Program-made: the position numbers and the translations under genes | Source: Symbiodinium natans | Lineage: Eukaryota > Sar > Dinophyceae > Suessiales > Symbiodiniaceae | Reading direction: 5' to 3' | Assembly: GCA_905221605.1 (NCBI GenBank) | Contig: CAJNDS010002145.1 | Coordinates: 314,501-378,500, forward strand | Length of the DNA: 64,000 bases | Part shown: in pieces, positions 45,701 to 58,529 of the stretch | How positions within the stretch are numbered: the stretch's first letter is position 1 | Layout: the number at the start of each line of letters is the position of its first letter | Notes under the pieces: generated by a model | What the model was told of the DNA's origin: nothing | The model's database searches: none | The model's input: the letters and a program-made list of their open reading frames with translations, nothing else

Positions 45701-47701
45701 ATGGTTGGCGTCCATGCTCTGCAAGCGCTAGCAGATCGAGGTCACGCCCACTGTGCGTGGTTCTGCTGCGCACCCAGTACTGGCTTCTACAATCGCAGCA
45801 TGCATTGTTCCTAGTGTTCAGATTGTCAACACGGTTTGGATGCCTGCGCGGGCCTACGGCGGGGGCCTGCCCACCTTGCAGAATAGCCTACGCCGAGTTG
45901 ATGTTCAGCCCCTGAAGCTATATACGGCTTTTGGAAATCTGCTCCTTCTTCTTTTGCTGAGGATGCGCGTTGCAAGATGGCATTCGACAGGTCAAGAGTG
46001 TGTGAAGTGACATGGCCCGGTACTACGATTGGCAAAGGTTTCCATGCACAACAAACAGCCGCCCAAACCGACTCGCGACTTAGACGAAGCCTACGCGCCC
46101 CACGCGGATCGCGCCAATCGGTTTTATGTATGATCCAGTGTGGCCCAGCCCATTTTCAACGTCTGAGCATTCCTACGGATCGGACCCAACGCCCACCCAA
46201 TTTGGCACTTCAGGGTTCAGGGCTTTCCATAGACGATGTCAATGACATGATTTGACATGATGTTCTTCGTGACCGCGACGACTCTAGTCTTCGCAGCTCT
46301 GAGTCCCCTGAAATGTACTCGAGAGCCCCTGTCCATTTCGAAAAAGGTTCGGCACTCGACACCAAACTATAATGGGATCGCATGCTGGAAGAGTTGAGTC
46401 CCACGGCATGCCAGATCCCCTTTCTGTCGTGACCGCGACCTATGCTGCAATCGTTGCTTCATGTTGCTTCTAAACATCTAAACAGGTGAGCTTGTACCAG
46501 TGGGTCTTGAGAAAAACAACCTGTCACTCCTGTCATCTAAGTTTCAACATGTGAGGCGAACTCAACTTGCAGCTGGCTAAGCATTTCGCAAGATACCAAA
46601 TCACATTATGCCAGCGTAGACTCGGCATAGACCATGGGCATTCGAAAGATCACTCCATTGGTGAGCCCGACATCCAAAAGCAACGACAGTTTCGCGTTTC
46701 GCGAGCCTAGATGTGCAAACGTGACAACAGTTTGGCATTTCGCGCGCCCTCGATGACAGCTTCGGGCGCAGCACCCGACAAAGACAGCAGTTTCATACTT
46801 CTCTTCAAGTGCATCTCAGAAAAATTCCGGAAGCTACTGGCAGCCTTATACGGTGGCAGCTTCAATCCGCCAGTGATGGACTTGGCCTGAGGTCAGGACA
46901 TGCATGAAATAGCAAACTGGCTTCAACTTGGTGGTAAGCTGAGAAGATGACCAACTGAAACGTGCCAGTAATTGCGGCCATTCTAAAAATGCAGGTTGTT
47001 AGCCTCGGCTTGCCCACAGGCCCTCACAGCAAGTCTTCGCAGCATCATTCTGGCTGCTTCACGGCATCCGCACGGGAAGGACTAGCACCAGGAAACTTAT
47101 GGCAGCAACTAAGGGACGGATTCTCAAACACGGCATGTGTGACAAATCCAAACGGAAGCCAATCTCTCAGCATGTCTCTGCCACACGGCCTTGCCAGCTC
47201 GAGTTTGGACATCTTGCCATAGCGCTCTTCACCTTGGCGTAAGCAGCCATCGCGAGACAGTCGGTTCTGTGGCAGAAGGGCAGCTGCTGTAGCAGCTGCT
47301 ACAGCGCTCCCCCACCTACGATCACCTATGCTCCACCTTCCAACCATGGATTCCAGCCTTCGGTGAAGTCGGAAAGCGCTGGGCTGCTGTATATCCTGGC
47401 ACCCGCAGCACATGGGTGCCACCGATGGCGGTAGGAGAGCTCAGGCCTATCATCTATCTGCTTGATAGCGCCGTTCAGAATTCCCAAATTCGCCTGAGAC
47501 AGCGGAACGACATGGTGCGAGACGAGAGAGCGATGAGAAAGAAAGATTCACTCTGCAGGTCGAGATCAGATTGAATTCTGAGAGCTGAGAGCCAGTCGAA
47601 AGGCACCAAATACTCAAAAGCAATCCTCGCTTGAAGATGTTGTAATTACGAAGCAGACATACTCAACGACAAGCCAAGCAAACCACGAGTCGCGTGACAA
47701 C
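42796..47701. other. No assignable gene; one dispersed repeat copy
   Basis: The longest frames (43338-44012 plus, 45099-45731 plus, 47045-47422 minus) lack recognised domains and coherent splice sites. Minus stretches at about 46400-46290 and 47330-47060 could be exons of the gene at 47.7-49.2 kb. Confidence 0.3.
43165..43315 (+). repeat. Dispersed repeat family, copy C
   Basis: Shares GGCCTCCGGTCGAAGAGGC-TCTAGACCAG, a C-rich middle, GCGACATACGACTTTGGCTT and TCCTTCGGATGCGCA with 18411-18590. It is shorter and lacks the CACCCCGCG core. Confidence 0.5.
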
Positions 47702-49241
47702 TTTCGTCAGAACTGTTGGACCGAAGGTGCTTCGCAGCTTCAGTAACAGATGTCAATTCCTCTTCAAGTGAGACTAGCTGCGGCACATCGCCCTTCATCA
47801 CCGGGAGAAGTGTCTTCATCACTTCAGGGTCTTCTGGGTCAAGTCCGACCATCACCTGGGCGACAGTGAGGAGTCCAACCGCAGGATTCACAGGTTGCAT
47901 ACGGGAAGGCTGCCATCAACTGCAGTACGAATTGCAACATGGCTTGTCCACTTGCCAAGCTCATATCACTGCGAGGGCCAGTGGTCCAAGTAGGTCCAAG
48001 TGGCATAAAAGAAATATCTGATGAAAAAACCGTGCAGGCCTGAGACAGAATTTTGCTTGGGTGCTTCGGTACACAGACGGCAAGAGTATGTGACTCCTGA
48101 CCACTTTTGAATTAGTGACAGCGATGATCGCAAAAAAACCACAAAGCGCCTGAATCGTTTACCTTGAAGAAATGATCACCCGGCCCATGCGGCATGGTTT
48201 TGTAGTCCTTCAGACCACTTTCGGGGACCCTTTCACGGTTGTGTCACGTTGTGCCGCTTGTCGCATGTCGAAGCTGCTAGTCAAGCAGTCAAGCTGCTGC
48301 TGCAACTCACCGGTCCTCTGCCAACTGTGTCCAAAGCCGCGCTGCTTTCTCGGACTTCATACGCTCTGAAAAGCCCTCGCCTGAGCAGAAACTTGTCGAC
48401 CCTGCAAGAGCGCGCAACAGCGACTTGCCCTGAGGTTGCCGCAGAACATGTAGTGCTTGAAACATGCTGCGACCCTGCGCTCAAACGAACTCAAATGCAT
48501 CTGCACCTTTGCAGTGACAAGAATGATCTCAGCTGCAGTCAAGGCACTTCTCGTGCAAGGAGTTGACCTCCTGAGTTCAGCTGTGCTTGCTTGACGCTCA
48601 AAGAAACCATAAAAACCATGTGTCTGGGACATGCCCGCAGCACCAGTCTCAGCAGTCAGAGATACAAGCCTGCCTTCCGATGCTCTTCACAGAGCTAGCT
48701 ACAAGGAGTACACTGCGACAGACATGAGAACAGTAACCAACAAAAGCATCTCGCAAGTACGCACACGATTAGTGCTGCTACTGCCGGGTGGCAAGATTGG
48801 ACAGCTCCAAGTGGAAGATCTCGCGATCCACATATGGCAGATTGGTCAAAGGCTGGCAGGGCAAGCTTGTGACTGCTTTCTGCTGTGATTTCTCGTGCGT
48901 CCTCCAGTTCTCAACATCTGCATGGTCCGTTCTAGGTCTCTCAGCCTGATGGCTCCTGTGTGCTGCTTGGAATCAACATCTTTGGATTTCCGGGCCTGTG
49001 CCCCGAGCAGCTGCGTTCGACGCTGGCCACTCAGAAGCGTCGCCTCAACGACCTTCCACGCACGGCTCCACCTTCTTGGCTCGTGCACAGACCCCATGCG
49101 CTGACGTGCACCTCGTAGTCACTTATGGACACCATTCCGGCAAAGCAGTAGTTGCTTCCGAGGGCGTCCCTGTCCAAGAATTCGGACTGTGCAAGTAGCT
49201 GACGACTGAAGCAACACATTCATTTCAGCCAGGTCCCCCAC
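47702..49241 (-). CDS. Exon set of an unidentified charged, coiled-coil-like protein
   Basis: Minus-strand exons with good boundaries: 49241-49133 (acceptor CGCCTCAG, reads VGDLAEMNVLLQSSATCTV); 49052-48902 (reads VVEATLLSGQRRTQLLGAQA then IRLRDLERTMQML); about 48548-48450 (acceptor TTGACTGCAG, reads EIILVTAKVQMHLSSFERRV, in phase with the previous one); 48401-48311 (donor CCG then GTGAGTTG, reads SERMKSEKAARLWTQLAEDR); 47855-47702 (acceptor TCGCCCAG, reads VMVGLDPEDPEVMKTLLPVM). The phases of the last two do not join directly, so exons are missing or alternatives exist. Lys/Arg/Glu-rich helices suggest a structural or regulatory protein. Function unknown. Confidence 0.45.
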
Positions 49242-52200
49242 CTGAGGCGATGGCAGCGCGCGTTGTCGCAGAGTTGCATGCCTCATGCGGCATGCGGCAT
49301 AAATGACCCCACTTTCTCGCATCACAGACCAACACTCAGCAATAGTCTTGAACACTTGCACAAGTTCCATGGCACGAAAAGTTGACCCAACCACCCCCCA
49401 AGCCTTGAGAAACATTGATCACAGGAACAGCCTCGAGTGCAAGGCAAGTGCTTCAGCCGTTCTGAAATGCGAGCAAGTCCGAGGCAGTCGCCATCCGACT
49501 AAGCGGATAACCCTCAGCTGACAAGCCACTCGATTCCGCTCAAATCCTGCCTGACTAGGCCTAGGCTTTAATTCTTGTTTGCAGGCACCTGTATTCGGTT
49601 AAAGCGCAGGGCATCACAGGCTGCAAGGTGCAACAAGATGACACTCAGCTTAGCTTGCCCAGTCAGAGCACTACCTGCTAGGCGCGGTCGAGGCGCTGGA
49701 TGCTGCAGAAGGCTGATTTGTAGCCGCGATGACAGGCCAGGGCAGCCAAAGTTGGGAGTGAGCAGGACCACAATCAGAAACAGGAACACCTTACGATATG
49801 CATCTTATGCAAGCACGAAGGAGCGTGACAACCACACAGTGGGGCAGCAAAGGCTTGCCAGCAACGCACACAAACCTTCTTCGGTCCAAGTCTCAAAGAT
49901 CGGTACTGCTACAACAGCCACGGCAAAGGCCTCGACTGAACAAAGCAAGAGATCGCCCAAAGACATGGCCGTCAGTCGGCATTTCTTTCGGCAAATGCTG
50001 TCTCAGTCAGTTCATGTATCACCTCGGTGCAGGTGCAGAGGCTCAATGACAACGCAAGAAAGGGCTTCTGCAAGTCTGCAGAAACATCACGCTTCCACAG
50101 CCCCTGATATCTTTAACATGCCACCTTTCCGGTTGCCGTCGAAACTTGACACGTGAAAGCCACGCGTGGCTTCGAAATCGAAAACCTAAATTCGCCTTGT
50201 AGTACCACATTCTCAAGACAAGCCACATACATTTAACAAAAAAAAAAAAAAACATCAACCTACAGAACCAACCCCACGATCAAGGGTTTAGAGACACCAT
50301 GCCGAAAGTACCACGGCTACATGAAACTAAACGAGGCTCCGCCGTTCGGCTCCACAATTGTTGGGGGGTGTCTTCTTTGCTGTTTGCTCGAGAGCAGGGC
50401 GGACGAAAGCTAGGTCCCCGCAGATGGGCCGTCTGCGTGCTCTTTCGAGGTGTGTAGGGTTTGGGTGTCCGGTTTCCAAAGTAAACATCCTCGCGCATGT
50501 CTCCCGACGGTCCCAACGGCTTAGCACGAACGCTGCGGCTTGGCAGGTACGACTTGAAATATCACTGCACGCTGAGAGAGTAGGAAAATTTGGGGGGGGG
50601 GGCCTCAAGGAAGGGGCTCACCTAATCGAGCAAACCTCCCCCTCCCCAGCCCTGGGAGACATCAGGGACATTGCCCCCCAACAAGAAGGTTGTACAAAAA
50701 GCTCCCGCAAGCCCCAGAGGAGCTAGCTTTCCTGAATGTTTGGAAACGTTTTATTTGACACGTCTGTCGCGCATGGTCAGCGTTTAGACGGTTTAGGGCT
50801 GAAAGCAGAAACTCGATGAAGGTTTCGCATGTTGTAGAAAGAGGCAAAACAGCTGTAAATGGCAGTATTTGGGGCATGTTCGTAATAGGCATGAACACTT
50901 GTGACAGTGCGTCTTAGTGGCAGAAGCACCAAACAGTCTTCTTCAGTATGTTCTCATGAAAAGCAAAAACGCCGAACATTCCAGTGTTGTGGGCATGTTC
51001 GCAAAGGGCTTGTGACAGCGGATCTTGTTGCAGCAACATCTTGTATGACCATGCACGAACGCAGCGTTTTGGGGCACGGTTAGCATAACATCGTCGTAAC
51101 CAACCCCCACCCTTCAACAAAAAAGACAACACTAAACGGCCCCGCTTGCACAAACAAACAAAAGCGCAAACACACATCGACTTTCTCTAGGCGATGCGCC
51201 TGCCAAGCCGAGCCCAAGAAAAGGGTCACCTCGGTGGGATCCTAGGAACATCTCGACACGTTAACAAAAATACATGTGCCCCGGCCGGCTGGTGCCGTAC
51301 CCAACATACTCCGTCACAAAATGAAACTAAGCAAAGGGCCACAAAAGCTACAATCGGGGACAGCCCGAAAGCTGTGTGCACCGAAAGAGTTGCGTTGGGC
51401 ATCTCCTTGCTGCAAGCACAAGCACAAGGTGGCAAAATCCCAACACACAAGCAACCATCTACATCCATTTACAAGCCGGGTGACCCCAGTTGCAGGAGGC
51501 AGTCGGGCCGCCTCGCAGACTGCTCCCAGAATCTCTGCTTGATGCAGCAGAATCCAGCACAAAGCTGCCTGGAGCAGAGGCTCTGCCTCGACCACCGGTG
51601 CGGCGCAGCAGCCTCCTGAGCTCCACTCACTTGGCAGGGTGCAGGGTCTTGTTGCAGAGCGTAGGCGGATCACCATTAAACATCGCTGCGTGCAGCTGGC
51701 CGCTGACAGCCTTAGTGCAAGATAGGCTCAGATAGTGCTAGCGGCTAGCGTACGTCAGCATTCGAAGAGCAAGCTTCATAGGCATGTTTTGCTTGCAGGC
51801 GGTTGGGCTCAGGCGGCACGGCGGCACTGGCGAAGAACTGACTACATTTCTTCTCTAAGCCATAAGCGGATAAACGCAAGAAAACAGAGGAGACATGCGA
51901 AGAGTGGCAGACGGCAGGTGCTGGATCAACTCGGTACAGTAAAGGAACCCTGGAATCTGTAGGGCATGCATGCAATGCATGCCCCTTTTTGCAGCTGACT
52001 GCTCTGGAAGATCCAAATGCCTGGCAGAGAATGAGAGAGGAAACAACCAGAACCTGTCTGACGACATCCGCCGGCATGCAGCAGCGTGGCTCCAAGCAAC
52101 GCATCTATGCAAACTTAAGGTGGACCTTCAAAAACCAACTGGCTGTGCACATGTGAACTTATGTGAACAAAGGCGCGAATCTGGCGTGGCATATGCAGAA

Positions 52201-55200
52201 CGAGCATGAACAGCAAATTTTGGCAGGCTGGCGGAGGCGGCGGCCAGTAGGCAAGGTGATCGCGCTCATTGGCCTCCTTGACGTCTTCCAACCATCCCGC
52301 TCGGGCACCTGTCACATGCGGCACATCATCGGGAGCAACTGGCAGCGTAGAGCCCTGCCACAGTGAGCTAATGCTGGGACATAGCATGCAGGAACTGGCC
52401 TGCAAAACTGTCGCAATACGGGACGTAAGGCTTGATGTCGAGGACCGGTGTGCCGTCGAGTAAATCCAAGCCATGGACAAAAGCTGGGCAGCAGAATTGG
52501 TGTGCAAAACGGGGTTAAAGGAGATGTTGAAGCATCTACATTCTGTCTACGCTCGACTCATTTGAGGACACTCTGCCGCTATCCGTCTGTTCACTGTTTG
52601 TTTGTCAGTATTGCAGTCACAATATGTCAATGGAATTCACAGCCAAACAGGCATCTGCTTCAGTAGTTCACCACACTAAACCACACTCCAGGAAACTTGC
52701 CAGGACAGTCCGATCACGTGAACACAATCACTTCGGTGGTATTTCCGGTCAGGAGTTTGAGTCCCGGTGGCGGAATTTGTTATTGAAGGCCGATGATTGA
52801 CTCCAAAAGGAGATTCAAAACACCGTCTAAAAGTTCTCCGAACGAGATCGCAGAGCCTTGGTTTGTTGTGGGCCAAGTCTGGATGGTTGAAGTAAAGTTA
52901 ACAAGCTTCGGACTCATTGCAAGATCCGCTGTAGTCTAGCTGCTTAGGATACTCGGCCCTCTGGAAAAACGGGGGTTCCGATTTTCCATGGGATCTCCTG
53001 TTTGAACAGCGTGGGTCTTGTGTCTAGCGAAGGGCTTTGCAGAAGCTCGTGCGATAGTTTAGTCCTTTGGCTTTGTGGCTTCGGGGTCTTGGGCCTGGAT
53101 GGGGCCCACATCCCCTCAAATTCGCTGCCCGATACGAGTACCAAGGAAAAGAAGGCTCGTTCGGTCCTGGAACCACCTGAGCTTGCGGCTTCTCTCAAAG
53201 TAGCATTACATGTGCGTACCCTGCATCTCTGTTACATGGAAGCCCAGTCAATTCCTCATACAAGAAGCCGATGCTCTGCGCCAGAACACACAACAAAGGC
53301 GAATGCTGTCCCATCCAATCCGAAAATGACATGCGTACGCACAGAGATGACCAGGGCCCTATGGTTCATGACAGGCCTCGCAGAGTGGCAGTGTCCACAT
53401 CCATCAAACCTGAGATGCAATGCTCTGCATGATCGGTGGTGCCTATGGACGCCTGAATTGCACGAATCTTAGCTTAGTCTGCGGCGGCACGCCGAAAGCC
53501 CGATGTGGTTCCTTGGCTGTCTGCTGTGGTGTAGGTCTATTAGTAGGCGCATCTCACCCGAGAAACACAAGCCATGATACAAAAACTAAGCACAGGAGAG
53601 TACAAGGTAGACTGCGCAGAGAAGTACACAGGCACACATAGGCACACATTCTTTCTTGGACAGTGATGACATGCTCAACTGAAAGGAATAAATGAATTAA
53701 ATTCGTGTCTCGGTCGATGTGGAGCTCGCGTAGCAAAAAGACCGCGCTTCTGGCGTGGCCCTGAGCGACGGGGTCCACATATCCGGTAGCCCATCTAGTC
53801 CATCTAGTCCTCTGATGCTCTCTGTCCCCATTCTTTTGGCACTTCATGACGCTTCACTGGCCTCTTGGTGGAGTCACGCGCGCTGACCAACCTGCCGTCT
53901 TCGTTCAAGCGGGCCCACCAGAATCTGGATTCTGTAGACTGTACTGTCTCTTAATGTGTCTGTTGCCTTCATTCATGTGCAGGTAGCTGATAACCTGGCA
54001 CGCAACAATTCATGCCACGTCACCACCAACAGCGCAGCAACACGGTTGGTGCTGGACCCAGATGAACTCGAAGCCAGCAAGGTCTTGCAAGGCCGCTCGA
54101 AGTTTCGCCTTCAGGTGGCACTGGGATGCCGCGATGCCACTGAAGCTTGTGAAGACATGGACCGTCCTCTGGATTTCGCTCACTGGGCACGAGCTCCAGC
54201 AAGCCAGTGGCAGCTTCTCCTCCTGCAACCTGAAGCTCCAGATTACAGATTGGCGATAGGAACAAGATGGAACAAGGAAGCACCTGCAGGGTCCCACACT
54301 CCAGCTGTGACGGTCGGCTGTCGGGGACAGCCAAATCGTTCCTCTCGTGTTTCTGCATCGAGCGACGCCGCATCGACTCGCATCTAAGAATGATTGAAGC
54401 TTCTCCTTGTAAGGAGAGCGCGCAATTGCAATGGTTTGCATGTTGACCTGCCACGCGCAAACGACGTGACACTGCTGCAGAATTCTGCGGCACCGTGCTA
54501 GAAGCGAAGGCAAGAAACAGCATACTTGACAAAGTCGCCTCCATAGGTGTGGGAAACGCATCTGTGTGAACCTGAAGTCCAGAATTGGCACACTTTGTGT
54601 CGTATCTGTTCTTGTAGTTGTCTTGCTTTTGGCCATCCATCCGAAGACACAGGCCATGACAAAACACGGCATAAACTAAACGAATGTTTAAATTTCAAAA
54701 CATGTGGAATGTGTGGATATGTGTGGATCAACGAGCTCTCTCAAGGCCTGCGGAGGTCTGGAGGCACGTCTTGGCATGGATACCTCCCCTGCTGGCAGAG
54801 CAAAGGTGCTATTGAAAAAGGCGTTGGTCAGGACACTGACGTCCCTTCGAATACATTGAAACATGCTGTGCGCCTCCAGTGCTTGAGAGGCAACGGATCA
54901 AGCCTCAGCCGCAAGGAACTCGCACTAGAGGTCAGAACGCCACTTTACATCACGAATTAGTGCTGCAGACGATGTGGACGAACGCGAGCAGCCAGAACAG
55001 CATGTTATTCCATGCGATGTACTGTCATGAGGCATGCTCGCTACCAGTAGCATGGAGGCTGGTGCATGAGACCCCATTCGCGGGAAAACATGAGTGGTGC
55101 ATTCCGCATTCGCTGACTTTTCTCGCTTGCAGACTTGTCTCAGGGTCAGCAAGCCAGCGCTGGCTCTGCCCTGATTGAAGCAGCCTCTAATCATCCGGCT

Positions 55201-57455
55201 CGGTGAACTGTATGCCACCCATTCCTTGGAACGCGCGCTGCGCCATGCTAGATATGACATTTCATACTTCCCACTGAGAGGTCGGAGATGCTGATCGGGA
55301 GCGCAACCCCAAAACAGGCAACTCGAAACTCAATGATTCAACCGTCGCAACTCGACGCGAAGCTTTCCACCAACACCCTATAGAATGTCTTTTGAGATGT
55401 TCAGTGCCATGGGTCGGGTATTCATTACACCCTTCTGCGGCTTCTCCTTCACTGCCAGCTTGGTCCACTTCTGCCCGTCTTGGAAGACGATGGCACTTCC
55501 GTCCCATTTGCCGACCTCAGACTTAGACTGTGCCTCTGCTTGCGGCGTCCGCCTGTGCCGACTTGATTCTTGAACTCTAGTCATGGCAGTCAAACATGGT
55601 CAAGCCGTGTCAAGGTAAGGACTTGGCGACCTTGCTGGGCCCACCCTTTGGAGAGAAATCCACTGTGATTTGGTCGCCCTCAACTTTGCCTCAGGCAAGC
55701 ACCGGGCGATGGCTCGGAGGTCAAGACACTGGCCACTGCACCTGTCATGATGCGGGTGCCTGGAAGCAGGAATTTCTCCAGGTTCTTGTTCTGCTTGCAA
55801 GTTCTGCCCTTCTCAGGGTCCTGTTGCTGCAGCAAAGCAAGCCAGATCAAAACACATCGAAGCACACTCGGCCCAAATATGCACATGTCTGCATAAGGAC
55901 TACGACCGAATGCGCAAAGCATACAGCAAGTCTCACCACCAGCCACTCGTGATCACAGTGTCAGCCTTGATGTTGACTTGGATGTTGCCCGAGCCCAGGT
56001 CCAAGATTCGCCTCTTGCAACCAGGATACTCTGGGTCCTCAGCAAGTTCTCCTCTCTTAGCGTCTCATGCATTGCCACAAGTCGAAGCATTCTAAGCGCA
56101 AGTTCTTCAGACAGGCGTCGTCGTAACTCCCTCCCCACTGGACGGCAGCAAAGGCAGCCTCTGGTTGTCCTGATGTGCAGACTCACGAGGCTAGAGGGTT
56201 ACAGGACGGTTGCAGGACAATTCGGACTTGGCTTCATCGGATACAACAAAACCTGTTGCGGAGGCTTTCAGGACACTTCATCAATGATCCGCCGACCTCG
56301 ACCGCTGGGGGAGAGCGGGTCGAAATTGTATCTCTTGACGCACTACTGCTTGACTGGGGCCCCAGGTTCCCTCGGTCCCAAGGCTTTGACACTGACCCAC
56401 TGCCGACACGGGTGAACTTTGGCTGCTGTCATGAGTCAAGTACCTACAGTAATGTTTAATCCCTTCGACCTGGCCAGACAAACAAAAACACACACACACA
56501 CACACACACACAACAGGCAACTTTAAGTTTCTTTTCGAAGAGGTCGGATATACATTTCAGCACACAAAACTAAGAGTGAGCATCGTAAGCATCAGCGGTT
56601 CCAATCCGGAAAAGCGTGGGTTTCCCCTTTGCCAACTCGGGCGAGCACTAGCAGCATCAGCTCGGCCAAGGGTGAAAGGAGAATGGCCATTGGTCAACCG
56701 CTACGTCGACTGCCTTGCGTTTTCCAATAATGTTTTCCACCACGCCCAACGCGCGCACGCACACGATCGCACACGTGCACACGATGGCAGCTGCAATGGC
56801 GTGGGCAAGCTCCGGCTCGGAGTTCGCTGGGATGAGGCTTGGGGCGGGGCCAGCTGTGGGCGACAGCCCCACTACGTGTTCAACAGCTCAATGAGGGCTT
56901 ACTGTGCTCAATGAGGGCTTGACGAGACAGACTTGAGCTGACTTGTGATGCAGAGGGCACAGAGTGCAGCGTGCAGAGAGATTGTATGCACACGAGCTGT
57001 CCCAGGGAAAGCAGGGGCGCCGTCGCGAGGCCTAATGCTAGCTGCCGGCGGCCCACAGCACCTTCACACCGATGACCAAGATTGGGATCACATGGCCTCA
57101 GGCCTGGACTGCAAATGCCACACCTGTGCCAAAGGCTTGTAGGAATGCTGTTGCGCCCAGCAACCTCGGCTGTTGGCTGGTTCGCATTTCTTTGTCAATT
57201 GGTGGCTACATTCAGCGAAGGAGCGTGGATACTGCCACAAGAATAAGGGCAGTTCCGCGAAGTACATGTCCTGCTGGAAGCAGTCTACGAGTCTATGCAA
57301 CTATGGTCACTGGATGTGCTGCGCTAACCCTTCCTTGTGGCCTCTTGGCCCCTCTGTGCAGCACTTGTAGCACCATGGCTTGAAAATCTTGAGTTCGGAA
57401 AAAGCTATGCAAGAGCGACAAGAGAATACAAAAGAGACAACAGCTGTAGAGTACT
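49242..57455. other. About 8 kb with scattered exon candidates only
   Basis: Possible exons: about 49380-49320 minus (reads FKTIAECWSVMRE), 49700-49580 minus, and 53977-54387 plus after a good acceptor (TTCATTCATGTGCAG, reads LVLDPDELEASKVLQGRSKF), where the minus strand is also open in two frames. That plus stretch is the best candidate for a plus-strand exon in the window, but there is no domain. A (CA)n microsatellite lies at 56488-56512 and an A-run at about 50238-50253. Nothing else can be supported. Confidence 0.3.
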
Positions 57456-58529
57456 TCAACAGATGAATGCAAGCAAGCCCGTGCGACCCCATGAGCATCC
57501 CACTTTCTGCTCAGCCTGCGATCCACGTTGACCAGGGAGCTCCTTCTGGATCTTCTTCGCCCCGAGGGCATGCTTCTTCTTCCCAGTTGGCTCCGGCAAC
57601 TCATGTGCAAAAAGGGTGTCGTGATGGCATTGACGACCGAGTGCGTCCATTAGAATGTTAAGCGCCTTTTGCAGTGCTGCCGGCAAGCCATCTGATGGCT
57701 CCCCGAAGTTCTCCAGCAAAAGCGCAGCAGCTTCTATCGTTGAAATTCGGCCCTCCTGAGATTGCCGTCTCCAATGAAAATTGGACTTGCCATTGGGGAT
57801 GAGCTTCACGTGCTTCAACGACTGAAATCGTTTGTGCATTCGCTGTGCTTGGTTCCAAGTACCATCGATTAGAATAGCAACGGGAGATACGGGAGTCTCC
57901 GCCTGCATTGATGGGCTTGTTGGGCTTGCCGTACTTGCCATGCTTGCTGCTTGCGCCGCTTGCGGAAAGCTCACACAAACGTCGCGCACGGGCTTGGCGT
58001 CTTCAGATGGGTAGACAACAAAGGCATGGCGTTCACGCAACAACTCCTCCAATCGAGCTTCGTCCTTAGACACACCTTGTATTAAAATGTCGGAAGACTC
58101 TGGAAGCAACAGCTGCAGAATTTTGCCTGTGTTGGAGGCCCGTCGGCGCTCTTTGTGATGAATCCAGATCACGAAGTGCAAGCAGTGCAAGTGCGCACAT
58201 TTCTGTTCATTCAGCATGGTTTGCCTCGCATTCTGCACGGCGGCACAAATACAGAATTCGACCTGCATCATGCATTTCGGGCATTTTCCTTCCGCCTGCA
58301 TCTCCACTTCCAGAGAAGTCGCACGAAGTTCAGCCATCGCTTGGGCACGCTGTTCGGGCGGCAGCTGCAACACAACTTCCAAAGTTTCGTTGCGGTGGCG
58401 CTCAATGGATTTCAACACGTAGCATCTCAGGGCCGCAGCCTCCTCGAACATCGAAGGCATGGTCGGCACGGGTTGCTTTCGCTGCCTGCGCCAACGCCAC
58501 ACTTTGTCCGGCTCGCTTTCCATTGCCAT
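57456..58529 (-). CDS. DTW-domain tRNA-uridine aminocarboxypropyltransferase
   Basis: Predicted to transfer the 3-amino-3-carboxypropyl group of S-adenosylmethionine to a uridine of tRNA (acp3U), as shown for bacterial TapT and human DTWD1/DTWD2. Complete 357-codon single-exon frame. Zinc-type Cys cluster CPKCMMQVEFCIC (Cys83, 86, 93, 95), the H-x-KE-x-NTGK segment (HHKERRRASNTGK, 124-136), the family motif in ILIDGTWNQAQRM (DGTW at 222-225) and STIEAAALLLE (263-273) occur in the usual order. Unusual: an Ala/Ser/Thr/Pro-rich insert (about 189-215) before the DTW motif, and a Lys-rich tail (316-357) that may be organism-specific or partly intron read-through. Upstream is not resolved; ATG at 58529 chosen as the first Met of the open frame. 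Compartment unknown. Confidence 0.85.
   Translation of the reverse strand: MAMESEPDKVWRWRRQRKQPVPTMPSMFEEAAALRCYVLKSIERHRNETLEVVLQLPPEQRAQAMAELRATSLEVEMQAEGKCPKCMMQVEFCICAAVQNARQTMLNEQKCAHLHCLHFVIWIHHKERRRASNTGKILQLLLPESSDILIQGVSKDEARLEELLRERHAFVVYPSEDAKPVRDVCVSFPQAAQAASMASTASPTSPSMQAETPVSPVAILIDGTWNQAQRMHKRFQSLKHVKLIPNGKSNFHWRRQSQEGRISTIEAAALLLENFGEPSDGLPAALQKALNILMDALGRQCHHDTLFAHELPEPTGKKKHALGAKKIQKELPGQRGSQAEQKVGCSWGRTGLLAFIC

Noticed and set aside
45753-45900. Mpv17-like segment (IVPSVQIVNTVWMPAR) on plus
   Set aside because: Only a short resemblance, with no supporting upstream motif, splice sites or continuation.
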